Below the pieces are notes generated by a model that worked only from the letters and a program-made list of their open reading frames with translations, searched no databases and was not told the DNA's origin. Below are positions 1 to 9,062 of a DNA stretch of 64,000 bases, piece after piece. The translations under genes were made by a program, and so were the position numbers. Source of the DNA: an uncultured Mailhella sp. Lineage in GTDB: Bacteria; Desulfobacterota; Desulfovibrionia; Desulfovibrionales; Desulfovibrionaceae. Position 1 is the stretch's first letter. Each line of letters opens with the position of its first letter. The stretch covers positions 1-64,000 of the forward strand of contig NZ_CALUYL010000011.1 in NCBI RefSeq assembly GCF_944324995.1. The letters run 5' to 3'.

Positions 1-1
1 C

Positions 2-1315
2 GCCTTCCGGCGCGCAGACGAAGCCCCCGCGACGCTTCGCGAGGCCGTGAATCTTCTTGCCGAACGCCGCCGCCGCTACGCCGATCTGCTCGCCCGCGAA
101 GTGGAAGCGCGCAACGCGCTTGCCGAACAGACGCGCCTCATCGACGTGAGAGCCCAGGCCCTGAACTCGGCGATCGCCGAACACGACAGCGCGCAGGAAA
201 ACCGCAACCGCCTCGCGTCCGCCCTCGCCTCCCTCGAATCCGCACGCCGCGCCCTCTTCGGCCTGCGCAGCGTGGACAACGAAGAGCAGGCAGCCCGCAA
301 CCGTCTGCAAGAACTGGAAAAACAGGAAGAAGCTCTGCGCGGAAGCCTCGACGACGCCTCCCGCGCGCTGGCCCGCAGCCGCAGCGACGCCGCCGCCCTT
401 GCCGAGCGCCTGACTCAGCGCGCCTCGGCCCTGCGCGACATGGAAGCCGCCCTCGAAAAACACCTCGCCGCCGAACGCTTTGCCGACGAGCAGGCCTGCC
501 GCGCGGCCCTGCTTTCCAAAGAGGCGATGGACGAGCTTGCGAGCGAACGCGACCATCTCGCCAAACGCGCCGCCGCTCTCGACGCCCGCCAAAAGGACCT
601 TGCCCGCAAGCGCGCCGAACAGCGCCTGCCCCTGCCGCCCCGCGACGCCACCGAACAGGCCCTCGCCGAAACCCGCGCCGAACGCGAAAACGCCCTGCGC
701 ACCCTCGGCAGCCTTCAGGAACGGCTCAGCGCCAACGCGGAACGCAAATCGCAGGCCGCCGAACTGACCGGCCAGCTCAAAAAACAGGCCGACACCTGCC
801 GCCGCTGGAACGCCCTCAATGCGCTCATCGGCTCCGCCGACGGAAAAAAATTCCGCAACTACGCCCAGGAACTCACCTTCCGCCGACTCATCATCATGGC
901 CAACCGGCAGCTCGCCTTCATGACCGACCGCTACCTGCTCGTCCACAGCAAAACCGAAGCCCTCACCCTCAACGTCATCGACCGCTACCAGGCCGACGCC
1001 GTGCGCTCCTCCCGCAACCTCTCCGGCGGCGAAAGCTTCATCGTCAGCCTCGCCCTCGCCCTCGGACTCGCACAAATGGCCAGCCGCAACGTCCGCGTGG
1101 ACTCCGTCTTCCTCGATGAAGGCTTCGGCACCCTCGACGAAGAAGCCCTCGGCACCGCCCTCGATATGCTCGCTTCCCTGAGACAAAAAGGAAAAATGAT
1201 AGGCATCATCTCACACGTCCAGGCCGTCCGCGACCGCGTCTCCCTCCAAATCCAGGTCTCCCCCCTCGGCAACGGCAAAAGCGCCCTCTCCGGCCCCGGC
1301 GTCTCCCGGGTGTGA
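2..1315 (+). CDS. sbcC: Nuclease SbcCD subunit C, C-terminal part (5' partial)
   Basis: The frame is open from the left edge, so the start lies outside the window; 437 C-terminal residues are visible. Most of the visible protein is an Ala/Glu/Arg-rich coiled coil, followed by the C-terminal half of an SMC/Rad50-type ATPase. The ABC signature LSGGE is near visible residue 340 and the Walker B/D-loop VFLDEGFGTLD near 370, followed by an H-loop region (ISHV). In the family, SbcC pairs with the SbcD nuclease to cleave hairpins and protein-blocked DNA ends during repair; sbcD is expected upstream but cannot be seen. The stop codon runs directly into a dispersed hairpin repeat. Identity is confident; only the extent is unknown. 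Confidence 0.93.
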   Translation, partial: AFRRADEAPATLREAVNLLAERRRRYADLLAREVEARNALAEQTRLIDVRAQALNSAIAEHDSAQENRNRLASALASLESARRALFGLRSVDNEEQAARNRLQELEKQEEALRGSLDDASRALARSRSDAAALAERLTQRASALRDMEAALEKHLAAERFADEQACRAALLSKEAMDELASERDHLAKRAAALDARQKDLARKRAEQRLPLPPRDATEQALAETRAERENALRTLGSLQERLSANAERKSQAAELTGQLKKQADTCRRWNALNALIGSADGKKFRNYAQELTFRRLIIMANRQLAFMTDRYLLVHSKTEALTLNVIDRYQADAVRSSRNLSGGESFIVSLALALGLAQMASRNVRVDSVFLDEGFGTLDEEALGTALDMLASLRQKGKMIGIISHVQAVRDRVSLQIQVSPLGNGKSALSGPGVSRV

Positions 1316-1316
1316 A

Positions 1317-1409
1317 AGGCAGGAAAGACAGGAAAGGCATGCGGGGGAAATAATTCCCCCCGCGCCCCCCTGTTTCCGCCTCAGGCTTCGCCCTCGGCGG
1401 GGCGGGAGT
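1317..1409 (+). repeat. 3'-end hairpin repeat, copy 1
   Basis: The repeat starts at the sbcC stop codon. It has a purine-rich lead (AGGCAGGAAAG-type), a palindrome with arms GGGGGAA/TTCCCCC around 1343-1360, and a C-rich tail with GTTTCCGCCTCAGGC. It is nearly identical to the copy at 62819-62950 and is oriented with sbcC transcription. It may act as a 3'-UTR stabilising or terminating hairpin, although there is no T-run. Confidence 0.7.
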
Positions 1410-1420
1410 GCGGGCGCTCG

Positions 1421-2620
1421 TCAAACGTGTGCATTGCGGCGACGCAGCTGGGGAAGAACGAATTTCAGGAAGATGGCGAGGGAGGCGAGCTGTCCCAGCG
1501 CGCCCACGCGATAGGCGGCGTCCATGCCCAGGGCGTCGGCAATGACGCCGCCGCTCAACAGGGCGAGGAAGAGGCCGCCGTCCATGCCGATGAAGTACAT
1601 GGAACTTGCCACGCCGCGACGGGACTTGTCGGCAAGGGACATGAGAATGGTCTGAAAGCTCGGCATGAGCGCGCCCAGCGAGATGCCGAGCCACGTGCCG
1701 CAGAGCACGAACACTATGGGCGACGCGGTGCAGGAAAGCAGCATGGCTCCGCCCAGGGTGGCGAGCTCAGAGAAGCAGATAAGCTGCGCAATGAAGCCGT
1801 GATCGACGATGTAGCCGGAAAAGAGTCGGCTGCCCATGAGCCCCAGGCCCATGAACAGGAAATAGAGGCTGGCGTAGTCGGCAAGGCCGTTTTCTCTGGC
1901 AAGCACGGAAAGGTAGTTGGTAATCATGCCCTGCATGAAGGAGGCGATGAGCAGCGCGAGAAGGGCGAATGTGCCTTCCTTCATGAAGAACATGTCGGGC
2001 GAGAGCTTCTTTTGCCGTATGACGATTTGCTTTCGCGGACGCAGAAGCATTTGAAACACGGCTCCCGCGAACGCGAATCCCGCCGGAACCCAGAAGGCGG
2101 CGGCATAGGAAAAGGCGGCCGCGGAGAGGCCGAGCATGGGGCCGAAGATCATGCCGAGCGACACGGTGCTGCTGAAAATGCCGATGCCTGTGCCCATTTT
2201 GCCTTCGGGCATGAAGTCCACGGCAAGCGTGGCCTGCGAGGTGGTCATGGAGGAAAAGACCAGGCCGTGCGTGAAGCGGACAAGCATGAAGACCAGCACG
2301 CCCGAAGCCACAAGGCAGAGCGGAAAGCATACCACACAGGAAAGCGTGGAGAAAATAAGAACGTGCCGTCTGTCGAACCTGTCGGCAATGACGCCGGAAA
2401 ACGGCCGGAACAACAATGCCACCAGAGGAAATACGGCCATGGCCACGCCCATGACGGATTTCTGACAGTGCAGTACGTCCATGAGATAGAGCGGCAGCAC
2501 GGGCATAATGGAATAGCCCGCCATGCAGGTGCAGAGATTGGCCAGACAGATCAGAACGAAATTTCTGGTGAAGAGCTTTTGCCCGAGGATCGGTTTCGGA
2601 TTTCCGTCGTTTTGCTTCAT
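1421..2620 (-). CDS. Major facilitator superfamily transporter
   Basis: This is a 399-residue integral membrane protein with about 12 predicted hydrophobic segments. The classical MFS loop 2-3 signature appears as GVIADRFDRR near residue 80. The first ATG (2620) is chosen because GGAG lies 8 nt upstream; an in-frame GTG three codons earlier is a poorer start. Its general resemblance is to drug or metabolite:H+ antiporters of the 12-TM type, but the substrate cannot be read from the sequence. It is a single minus-strand gene convergent with sbcC. Upstream (2621-2765) are no other genes, a C9 tract near 2751 and then the repeats listed below. Confidence 0.88.
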   Translation of the reverse strand: MKQNDGNPKPILGQKLFTRNFVLICLANLCTCMAGYSIMPVLPLYLMDVLHCQKSVMGVAMAVFPLVALLFRPFSGVIADRFDRRHVLIFSTLSCVVCFPLCLVASGVLVFMLVRFTHGLVFSSMTTSQATLAVDFMPEGKMGTGIGIFSSTVSLGMIFGPMLGLSAAAFSYAAAFWVPAGFAFAGAVFQMLLRPRKQIVIRQKKLSPDMFFMKEGTFALLALLIASFMQGMITNYLSVLARENGLADYASLYFLFMGLGLMGSRLFSGYIVDHGFIAQLICFSELATLGGAMLLSCTASPIVFVLCGTWLGISLGALMPSFQTILMSLADKSRRGVASSMYFIGMDGGLFLALLSGGVIADALGMDAAYRVGALGQLASLAIFLKFVLPQLRRRNAHV

Positions 2621-2765
2621 GGTACGCACTCCGGAAAAATGACCGCGCAGAGCGGAAAAGGTTCCTTTGTGTCTGATACCATGTTTTCTCCGTCTGCGTA
2701 AAGTCGGAGCGAAGGCCCCTGCTCCGTCGTATGCAGCCTGTTAATGTTCTCCCCCCCCCAACTAT

Positions 2766-2885
2766 CTGGAAATCCCTTCCTTTGACACGACTGTCCGACA
2801 TTTGTCGGACAGGAGTCGGCCACCGCAGGTGGGCGCAGCAGCGCACACCTGCACTGAGTCCGCAGACCGAACAGCGCCTGCCAAG
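2766..2885 (+). repeat. Structured dispersed element B, copy 1
   Basis: This ~120-bp element begins CTGGAAATCC. It contains two hairpins: GTCCGAC/GTCGGAC (2793-2810) and GCAGGTG/CACCTGC (2825-2852) with an inner GCGC/GCGC helix. Related copies lie at 12449-12568 and, inverted, at 63022-63143. Base changes between copies preserve pairing. Function unknown; it sits between the MFS gene and the phosphatase gene. Confidence 0.8.
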
Positions 2886-2908
2886 TACCCCGGCATCCGC
2901 AGTCACCC

Positions 2909-3013
2909 GCCGAGGGCGCAGCCGTCGGCGGAATCATGGGGGCCCGGGGGAGATTATCTCCCCCGGCAGGGTTCGGGGCAGCGCCCCGAGTGCTCTTGTC
3001 TGGTCCCCTTCCT
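2909..3013 (-). repeat. 3'-end hairpin repeat, copy 2
   Basis: Seen on the plus strand it carries the palindrome GGGGGAGATTATCTCCCCC (about 2946-2964) and a second hairpin TCGGGGC/GCCCCGA (about 2973-2990), then CCTTCCTCT directly against the stop codon of the phosphatase gene. Its orientation relative to the upstream gene is the same as at the other gene-linked copies. Confidence 0.7.
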
Positions 3014-3658
3014 CTAAATCAAATCAAGGAGTTCGAGGGGGGAGTGGATGACGGTGGAGGCGCCGGAGGAGCGGAGGAAGTCTTCGGTGCGGAAGCCCCA
3101 GGTGACGGAGACGCAGGGGACGCCGGCGTTGGCGGCGGTACGGATATCGACGTCGGAGTCGCCGACGTAGAGGGTGCGGCTTTTATCGACGCAAAGTTCC
3201 TTCATGGCTTCGAGGAGGCTGTCGGGTTCGGGCTTGCGGCGCACGCCGGGGCGCTCGCCGAGGGCGGCGGGAAAGAGGCCGCCGAAGAAGGCGCGATTCA
3301 GTTCCTTGACCTCTCTGTCGGACTTGTTGGACACGATGCCGAGTTTCAGGCCGCGCGCGGAAAGTTCGTTCAGCAGTTCCGGAATCTGCGGATAGGCGCG
3401 GGTATGATCGCGGCAATGGGCGGCGTAGTATTCGCGGAAGGACGCAAAGGCCTGTTCAAAGTACGGGCTCTCCTCGCCGCCGGGCAGGGAGCGGATCATG
3501 AGAGTGCGCACGCCGTTGCCCACGAAGGAGCGCACTTCGTCCATGCTGCGGCGGACAGTCGTGCAGCCGGACAGGGCGTGGTTTACGGCGTCGGCAAGGT
3601 CTTCGAGCGTGTCGAGCAGCGTGCCGTCCAGATCAAAAATAATGGCATCGTATTTCAT
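3014..3658 (-). CDS. gph: HAD-family phosphatase, phosphoglycolate phosphatase-like
   Basis: A 214-residue HAD-superfamily hydrolase. Motif I is FDLDGTLLDT near residue 10 (two catalytic Asp), motif II the SNK segment near 115, and motif III/IV KPEPD with GDSDVDIRTA near 175. The helical cap between motifs I and II places it in subfamily I with Gph/PGMB-type enzymes. Gph removes phosphate from 2-phosphoglycolate produced during DNA repair; substrate preference is inferred from similarity only. The start MKYDAIIF is chosen because it opens the conserved fold; the frame continues upstream without coding character. No strong Shine-Dalgarno sequence is visible. The gene stands alone between repeats and a 0.7-kb spacer. 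Confidence 0.85.
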   Translation of the reverse strand: MKYDAIIFDLDGTLLDTLEDLADAVNHALSGCTTVRRSMDEVRSFVGNGVRTLMIRSLPGGEESPYFEQAFASFREYYAAHCRDHTRAYPQIPELLNELSARGLKLGIVSNKSDREVKELNRAFFGGLFPAALGERPGVRRKPEPDSLLEAMKELCVDKSRTLYVGDSDVDIRTAANAGVPCVSVTWGFRTEDFLRSSGASTVIHSPLELLDLI

Positions 3659-4376
3659 GGAAACTCTGTGCGCGGGGCGCGGGTTGGAGTGAAAAACGTT
3701 TTTTTGGGGGGCCGAAGCCCGGAAAATGTGAACGCGCCGCGGGAAGGGGCGACATTCGGGGAAAACGGCGGCGCTCCGCGGGACGGAACGACATCCAAAA
3801 CCGGGGGCGACGCCCGGACTCAGAGTGCGGAAGCTCCGCGCGTCCAGATTCGGGACACGTCCGGCGCGCGTTGCGTCCGTTTCGGGGCGCGGGCGTCCTG
3901 CACCGGAAGGACGGAACGACATCCAAAGCCCGTGGTGCAAGCTCACGGGGTGGCAGGTAAGGGCGCGCGGCGGTCGAACGGAACGGGCATTCCCCACCGG
4001 GCAGGCCCGGCGTCGGGCGAGCGCCGGGAAAACACCGGTCGGCACGGGATGCGCGCACAACGACGAAGCGCTCAAAGCCCGGGGTGCGAAATCACGGGAC
4101 ACCGGTTCCGGGTTCCGCCGGGGGGCTGACGGGCACGGGAGCTTTCCCCCGCCGCCCTGCTCTTCCCGGACGCCCCGCTCTTTTCCGGGAGGAAAAGCAA
4201 AGCAGAGCGCTGCACCTTCCGCCGTTTGGGGTGCTCGCTGCCTCACCGGTTCTGCGGCGTCGCCATCCCCGTTCCGCCGCTCTACGCAAAAGGGGGAAGG
4301 TTGCCCCTCCCCCCTTGATAGTCATGCGGCAATCGCGGCGCAAAAAGCGTCCGCCGCTCGCCCCGAAGGATACGGC
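3659..4376. other. Intergenic spacer with a 19-bp direct repeat
   Basis: No gene is supported here; open frames lack starts with ribosome sites and look like noise in GC-rich DNA. A perfect 19-bp direct repeat (GGACGGAACGACATCCAAA) occurs at 3781-3799 and 3909-3927, both followed by CCG-rich sequence. The part nearest the phosphatase gene is purine-rich on the plus strand. Confidence 0.6.
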
Positions 4377-7067
4377 CTAGAAGGCCTGACCCATCGAGAA
4401 CTCAAACCGGCCGCTGTGGCGTCTGGTGCCGTCCGCGTTCTCGGAAAGCGGATAGCCGTAGGCAAAGCGCAGATCGCCCATCGGCGAGCGCCAGCGCACT
4501 TCCAGACCCGCAGACGAATACACCTTGTCGAACACGCTCGACGTCTGCGCGCTGTCCGTGTTGAAGCCGATGTCGTAGAACGGCACGAAGGCCAGGCCCA
4601 GATCAGGCTTCACCACCCAGATGTATTCAAAGTTCGCGTAGCCCATGCGGTCGGAACCGATGGTTTCACCCGTTCTCGGATCCCGCGGCGAGATGTCGTC
4701 GTAGGAGTAGCCGCGGATGCTGCGGATGCCGCCTATCCAGAAGCGCTCGAACACGGGGATGGTCTTGTCGTCGTCGGCCTTGTACACCGCGCCCACGCGA
4801 CCGCGCACGTGCAGAATGTTGGTGTCGTTCAGGCCGTAGTAGAAGCCCGCTTCGAGAATCGGCTTGAAGAAGCTGTCGTCGCTGCCGGTCCAGGGGCCGC
4901 CGTACTGCATGTTCAGAGACACGCGCGTGCCTTCCGTGGGGAACGTCGCGCGGTTGGTGGTGTCGCGAGAAATGCCCATGGACACCGTGCTCGCCCAGTG
5001 TTTGCCGCGGTACGCCTGAATGATCTGCGAAGCGTTGTCCGACATGTGATACAGGTTGTAACGCTCGAACTTGTAGCCGAAATGCACGTTCGTGTATTCA
5101 CCGATGGGATGGAACAGGCCGAGACGCACACCCGTGGAACGCTTGTAGAAGTACGACCATTCCTCGTCGATGGTGTACGGGCTGATGGAGAAGCCCCAGT
5201 AGGTGTCGAACACGCGCGGGTTCACGAAGGACGCTTCAAGGTAGCGCTCGCTCGCCGACGTGTACGCCGACAGACCCAGCGTGTAGCCGCGTCCGAACAG
5301 GTTGTTCTCCGTGATGGACGCCATCACGCCGAACTTGTCGTAGGTGGAGTAGCCGAAGCCCACGCTCACCACGCCGGTTTCGGTTTCCTTCACGCCCATT
5401 TTCAAATCCACTTCGCCGGGCGTGCCCGTGGGCACCACCGTGGGATTCACTTCACTGAAATATCTGGTCTTTTCCAGGCGCTGCGCAGAACGACGCATCT
5501 TTGCGCCGCTGAACTGCTGTCCGTCGGCCAGACGCATTTCACGCAGGATGACGTTGTCGCGGGTGCGGTCGTTGCCTTCCACCTCCACGCGGCGGATGTA
5601 CTGACGTTCCCCGGGCTTCACCGTGTACACCACGTCCACCACGCCCGCTTCCGGACGCGGACGCGGATCCACATCGATGTTCGCAAAGGCGTAGCCGTAG
5701 TCGCTGTAAAAGTCCGTGAGCGCCTTCACGTCGTTCTGAAGCACTTCCACGTCGAAATAGTCGCCTGCGGCCTGATGTTCGTCCATGGTGATCTGCTCGC
5801 GGATACGGTCTTCCGTGTCGATGAGATCGCCCTGAAGAATCACGTCGCCCACCTTGTAATGCACGCCCTCGCGCACCCGGAAGATCACCCGGATGCCGTC
5901 GTCGTCATACTGCACTTCGGGGGCCGCCACCTGACCGTCCACGTAGCCGTGCTTCATGAAGTACGCGCGGATGGCCTGCGAGTCGCGTTCCAGCAGATCG
6001 TCCTTGAGCACGCCCGTGCCCGTGAACCACGAAAGCAGGCCGCGCTCCTTCAGAGAAAGGAAGTCCTTCACGTCGTCGGGAGAAATTTCCTTGAGGCCCT
6101 CGATGGCCACTTCCTTAATATAGAGCTTGCTGCCTTCGTTCACGTGCAGCACCAGCACCGCGGCTGCGCCGTCGGCGCGCGGCTGCACTTCGTAGGTCAC
6201 CTGCGCCAGGTAAAAGCCCTGCTTGTGATAAAGATCGGTCACCTTCTGCAGGTCGTCCGCAAGCACCTTCTCATTGAGCACGGAGTCGGTGTGCGTGGAC
6301 ATCGCTTCGGTAATGTCGCCTATCTTCACCGCTTCCGAGCCTTCCACGCGCACCTCTTCAATGCGCGGCTTCTCCACCACCGTGAACACCAGCACAGGGC
6401 CGGCGCCCGTGTTTTCCACGTCGGCGCTCACGTCGTTGAAGTAGCCCAGATCCCAGATGTTGCGCACGTCTTCGTCCACGCGATCCTCGTCCACGGGATC
6501 GCCCGTGCGGGAGCCTACGCGCACAAGCACTCTGTCCTTGTCGATGAACTTGAGGCCGCGCACCTGAATGTCCGCAATGCCGCCGCGCGACGCCTTCGCC
6601 GCCGTGCGCACAGGAGAGGCGGAATCCAGATCAATCACCATCTGGCCCACAAGGCTGTTCACCGCAGGCTGAAGCTCAAGAAGACTGGCCCCTTCCATGT
6701 GATACGCCCGCGAACCCGACGCCGAGGCAGGCACAAGCTGCATGTCGAGACTGAAATGTTCGCCGACCTGACTCAGGCTGCCGTACACGGCATAGCCCGC
6801 CCGCGCCGAACGCGCGCGCTGCTTGGCGCTCGCCACCGTGGACGACGCGCTCTTGTCCGACGCCGACGTGGGTATGACCGCTATGCCGCGCGCCTCGAAT
6901 CCCTGACGCACCAGCGAGGGCAGATCTCGGGCAAGCTGCGCCTGCGCCGACGGAGCATTGACGGCGAAAGGCAACACCAGCACACGGGTTTGGGCCGCGT
7001 CCGCAAGGCCCGCCCACACAACAAGGCAGGCCACGGCACAGGCCAGACTAGAAAGAATCTTGCGCAT
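4377..7067 (-). CDS. bamA: Outer membrane protein assembly factor BamA
   Basis: An 896-residue Omp85 protein. Residues 1-25 form a signal peptide (cleavage after ADA). A ~140-residue extension (about 26-165) precedes five POTRA repeats (about 170-510), and a 16-strand barrel follows (about 560-896) ending in the outer-membrane signature phenylalanine (MGQAF). The L6 motif appears as IRGY. BamA folds and inserts beta-barrel proteins such as the porins and autotransporter encoded nearby. The N-terminal extension (RVLVLPFAVNAPSAQ) resembles the TolB-N-like domain known from delta-proteobacterial BamA proteins; its role is not established. The start overlaps the end of lolD by 20 bp, so translation is coupled. 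Confidence 0.95.
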   Translation of the reverse strand: MRKILSSLACAVACLVVWAGLADAAQTRVLVLPFAVNAPSAQAQLARDLPSLVRQGFEARGIAVIPTSASDKSASSTVASAKQRARSARAGYAVYGSLSQVGEHFSLDMQLVPASASGSRAYHMEGASLLELQPAVNSLVGQMVIDLDSASPVRTAAKASRGGIADIQVRGLKFIDKDRVLVRVGSRTGDPVDEDRVDEDVRNIWDLGYFNDVSADVENTGAGPVLVFTVVEKPRIEEVRVEGSEAVKIGDITEAMSTHTDSVLNEKVLADDLQKVTDLYHKQGFYLAQVTYEVQPRADGAAAVLVLHVNEGSKLYIKEVAIEGLKEISPDDVKDFLSLKERGLLSWFTGTGVLKDDLLERDSQAIRAYFMKHGYVDGQVAAPEVQYDDDGIRVIFRVREGVHYKVGDVILQGDLIDTEDRIREQITMDEHQAAGDYFDVEVLQNDVKALTDFYSDYGYAFANIDVDPRPRPEAGVVDVVYTVKPGERQYIRRVEVEGNDRTRDNVILREMRLADGQQFSGAKMRRSAQRLEKTRYFSEVNPTVVPTGTPGEVDLKMGVKETETGVVSVGFGYSTYDKFGVMASITENNLFGRGYTLGLSAYTSASERYLEASFVNPRVFDTYWGFSISPYTIDEEWSYFYKRSTGVRLGLFHPIGEYTNVHFGYKFERYNLYHMSDNASQIIQAYRGKHWASTVSMGISRDTTNRATFPTEGTRVSLNMQYGGPWTGSDDSFFKPILEAGFYYGLNDTNILHVRGRVGAVYKADDDKTIPVFERFWIGGIRSIRGYSYDDISPRDPRTGETIGSDRMGYANFEYIWVVKPDLGLAFVPFYDIGFNTDSAQTSSVFDKVYSSAGLEVRWRSPMGDLRFAYGYPLSENADGTRRHSGRFEFSMGQAF

Positions 7068-7770
7068 AGAGCTCTCCCGATCTCAGTTCAAGGCTGCGGT
7101 CCATATTGTCCGCAAGTTCCCGGTTATGCGTCACGATGACAAGGGTCATGCCCATGTCGCGATTGAGTTGTTTCAGCACGTCCGCCACGCGGGCGCCCGT
7201 TTTTTCATCCAGATTGCCGGTGGGCTCGTCGGCCAGCAGCACCTTGGGGCACAAAAGCGTGGCCCGCGCTATGGCCGCGCGCTGTCGCTCGCCCCCCGAA
7301 AGCGTGGTCACGTGATGGTTCAGCCGTTCGGCAAGCCCCACCCGTTCCAGCGCTTCGGCGGCGCGTTCCAGCGCCTCGCGCCGCGGCATGCCCGCAATGA
7401 TGGCCTGCATGGCCACGTTTTCCACCGTGGTGAACTCCGGCAGCAGATGATGAAACTGAAACACGAAGCCCAGTTCCCGATTGCGGAACTGCGCCGCTTC
7501 CTGCGGGGTGAGCGCCGAAAGATCGCGCCCCTCGAAAAGCACGCTGCCGCCGGTGGCGCGGTCGAGCGTGCCCAGAATGTGCAGCAGCGTGGACTTGCCC
7601 GATCCCGACGAGCCCACGATGGCCAGCGCCTCGCCCGCCTTCACGTCGAAACTCACGTCGCGCAGAATGGTCAGTTCGCCGGCCGGGCTCTCCACGGTTT
7701 TCTGCGCGTGGCGCACCTGGTAGAGCGGATGATCCGAAAAGTCGATGGGAGCGAGAACGTCGTTATTCAT
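7048..7770 (-). CDS. lolD: Lipoprotein-releasing ABC transporter ATP-binding protein
   Basis: A 240-residue ABC ATPase of the MacB/LolD group. Walker A is GSSGSGKST near residue 46, the Q-loop FQFHH near 92, the signature LSGGERQR near 150, Walker B VLLADEPTGNLD near 170, and the H-loop VTHN. With LolC it powers extraction of lipoproteins from the inner membrane. The chosen ATG (7770) overlaps the lolC stop by 8 bp, and its own end overlaps bamA by 20 bp. Sequence upstream of this ATG in the same frame is only the out-of-frame end of lolC. Confidence 0.95.
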   Translation of the reverse strand: MNNDVLAPIDFSDHPLYQVRHAQKTVESPAGELTILRDVSFDVKAGEALAIVGSSGSGKSTLLHILGTLDRATGGSVLFEGRDLSALTPQEAAQFRNRELGFVFQFHHLLPEFTTVENVAMQAIIAGMPRREALERAAEALERVGLAERLNHHVTTLSGGERQRAAIARATLLCPKVLLADEPTGNLDEKTGARVADVLKQLNRDMGMTLVIVTHNRELADNMDRSLELRSGELYAQDSF

Positions 7771-9007
7771 AGCGAAGGGCCTCGGCAGGCACGAGACGGG
7801 CCGCCTGCCTGGCGGGATAGATGGTGGCCACGAAACACAGCAGCATGGACACCGCTCCGATGACAAGAAGATCCACCGGGTCGATGATGACCGGCAGGGT
7901 GTCCATCATGTACACGCCGGGAGGCAGCTCGATGAACTGATACTTCTTGAGGAGCAGCGCCAGCACGATTCCTAGCACATAACCTATGGATGTGCCAACA
8001 GCCCCGATGATGGCTCCCTGAAACATGAAGATGCGCCGCACGCCCGCCGCCGTGGCTCCCATGGACATCAATATGGCGATATCCTTGGTCTTTTCCATGA
8101 CCAGCATGACCAGCGACGTGATGATGGAAAACGAGCCCACCAAAATGACCATGAGCAGCACGATGAACATGCCGAAGCGCTCAAGCTGAAGCGCCGCAAA
8201 AAGATTGGCGTTCATGTCGATCCAGTTGCGGGAATAGAAGGGAGGGCCGAGGCGTTCGGCCACGTCCCTGGCGATGTCGCGGGCGTCGTAGGGATTCTTC
8301 ACGAAGGCTTCCACGCCGGAGACGTGCCCGTCGGGATAGCCCATGAGCTCCTGCGCCGCGCCCAGGGAAACATAGGCGAGGCGGCTGTCGAAATCCGACA
8401 TGCCGGACTTGAACACGCCCACCACCCGGAACGAGCGCAGCTTGGGCACAAAGCCCGCCGTGGTGCGCTGCCCTGCCGGAGACATGAGGTTCACCCTGCT
8501 GCCCACGCGCAGATTGAAGCGCCGCGCCAGATCGTGACCCACGATCATGCCTGCGGGGCCGGACTCGCGCACGAGATCCTCGACGCTGCCGCTCTCCAGA
8601 TGATGCAGAAGCGGCATGGACTCGCCCGCCGACACGGGATCAATGCCGCGCACCACCAGACCGGTGGCACCCTGCGGCGTGGAAAGCAGCACTTCGGCGT
8701 ACAGAAACGGCGTGGCCGACACCACGCCCGGAGTCTCGCGTATGCGCTCGATCACCTCGCCTTCGCCCCTGGCCGCCTCGGGCCCGAAGGCTCCGGCCTG
8801 CGTGGCCATGACCATGACGTGCGGATTCGCGCCGAGAATCTTCTCGCGCATTTCCTCGGTAACGCCGTTGTACACGCTCATGACAATGACGAGCGCCGCC
8901 ACGCCGATGGCCACGCCGAGCACCGACATGAACGAAATGATGGAAATGAACGTGCGCTTGCTGCGCGAAGTGAGATACCGCGAAGCAATGAACAGCGAAT
9001 ACGACAT
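7763..9007 (-). CDS. lolC: Lipoprotein-releasing ABC transporter permease LolC/LolE
   Basis: A 414-residue FtsX-like permease. It has an N-terminal membrane segment (about 20-45), a large periplasmic domain (about 46-265), and three C-terminal membrane segments (about 268-400). The N-terminal motif FIASRYLTSR is typical of LolC/E. Only one permease gene is present, so the complex is probably a homodimer, as in other bacteria with a single LolC/LolF type. The ATG at 9007 is preferred because AAAGGGGA lies just upstream; an ATG five codons earlier encodes that ribosome site. It is the second gene of the lysS-lolC-lolD-bamA operon. Confidence 0.93.
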   Translation of the reverse strand: MSYSLFIASRYLTSRSKRTFISIISFMSVLGVAIGVAALVIVMSVYNGVTEEMREKILGANPHVMVMATQAGAFGPEAARGEGEVIERIRETPGVVSATPFLYAEVLLSTPQGATGLVVRGIDPVSAGESMPLLHHLESGSVEDLVRESGPAGMIVGHDLARRFNLRVGSRVNLMSPAGQRTTAGFVPKLRSFRVVGVFKSGMSDFDSRLAYVSLGAAQELMGYPDGHVSGVEAFVKNPYDARDIARDVAERLGPPFYSRNWIDMNANLFAALQLERFGMFIVLLMVILVGSFSIITSLVMLVMEKTKDIAILMSMGATAAGVRRIFMFQGAIIGAVGTSIGYVLGIVLALLLKKYQFIELPPGVYMMDTLPVIIDPVDLLVIGAVSMLLCFVATIYPARQAARLVPAEALRYE

Positions 9008-9026
9008 AGATTCCCCTTTCATGGAA

Positions 9027-9047
9027 GCCCCGGCGAAGCGCCGGGGC
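9027..9047 (-). other. Intercistronic hairpin between lysS and lolC
   Basis: A perfect 9-bp stem, GCCCCGGCG/CGCCGGGGC with a 3-nt loop, lies in the 55-nt gap between the lysS stop and the lolC start. No T-run follows, so it is more likely an RNA processing or stability element than a terminator. Confidence 0.5.
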
Positions 9048-9062
9048 GTTGTTCCCGAAAGA

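Noticed and set aside
3825..7139. A plus-strand open frame of more than 1100 codons opposite bamA
   Set aside because: It is antisense to a certain BamA gene; its His/Arg/Val-rich translation is what GC-rich codon use gives on the opposite strand, and no ribosome site or domain is seen. The same applies to other long antisense frames, such as 8616-10748 opposite lysS and lolC.
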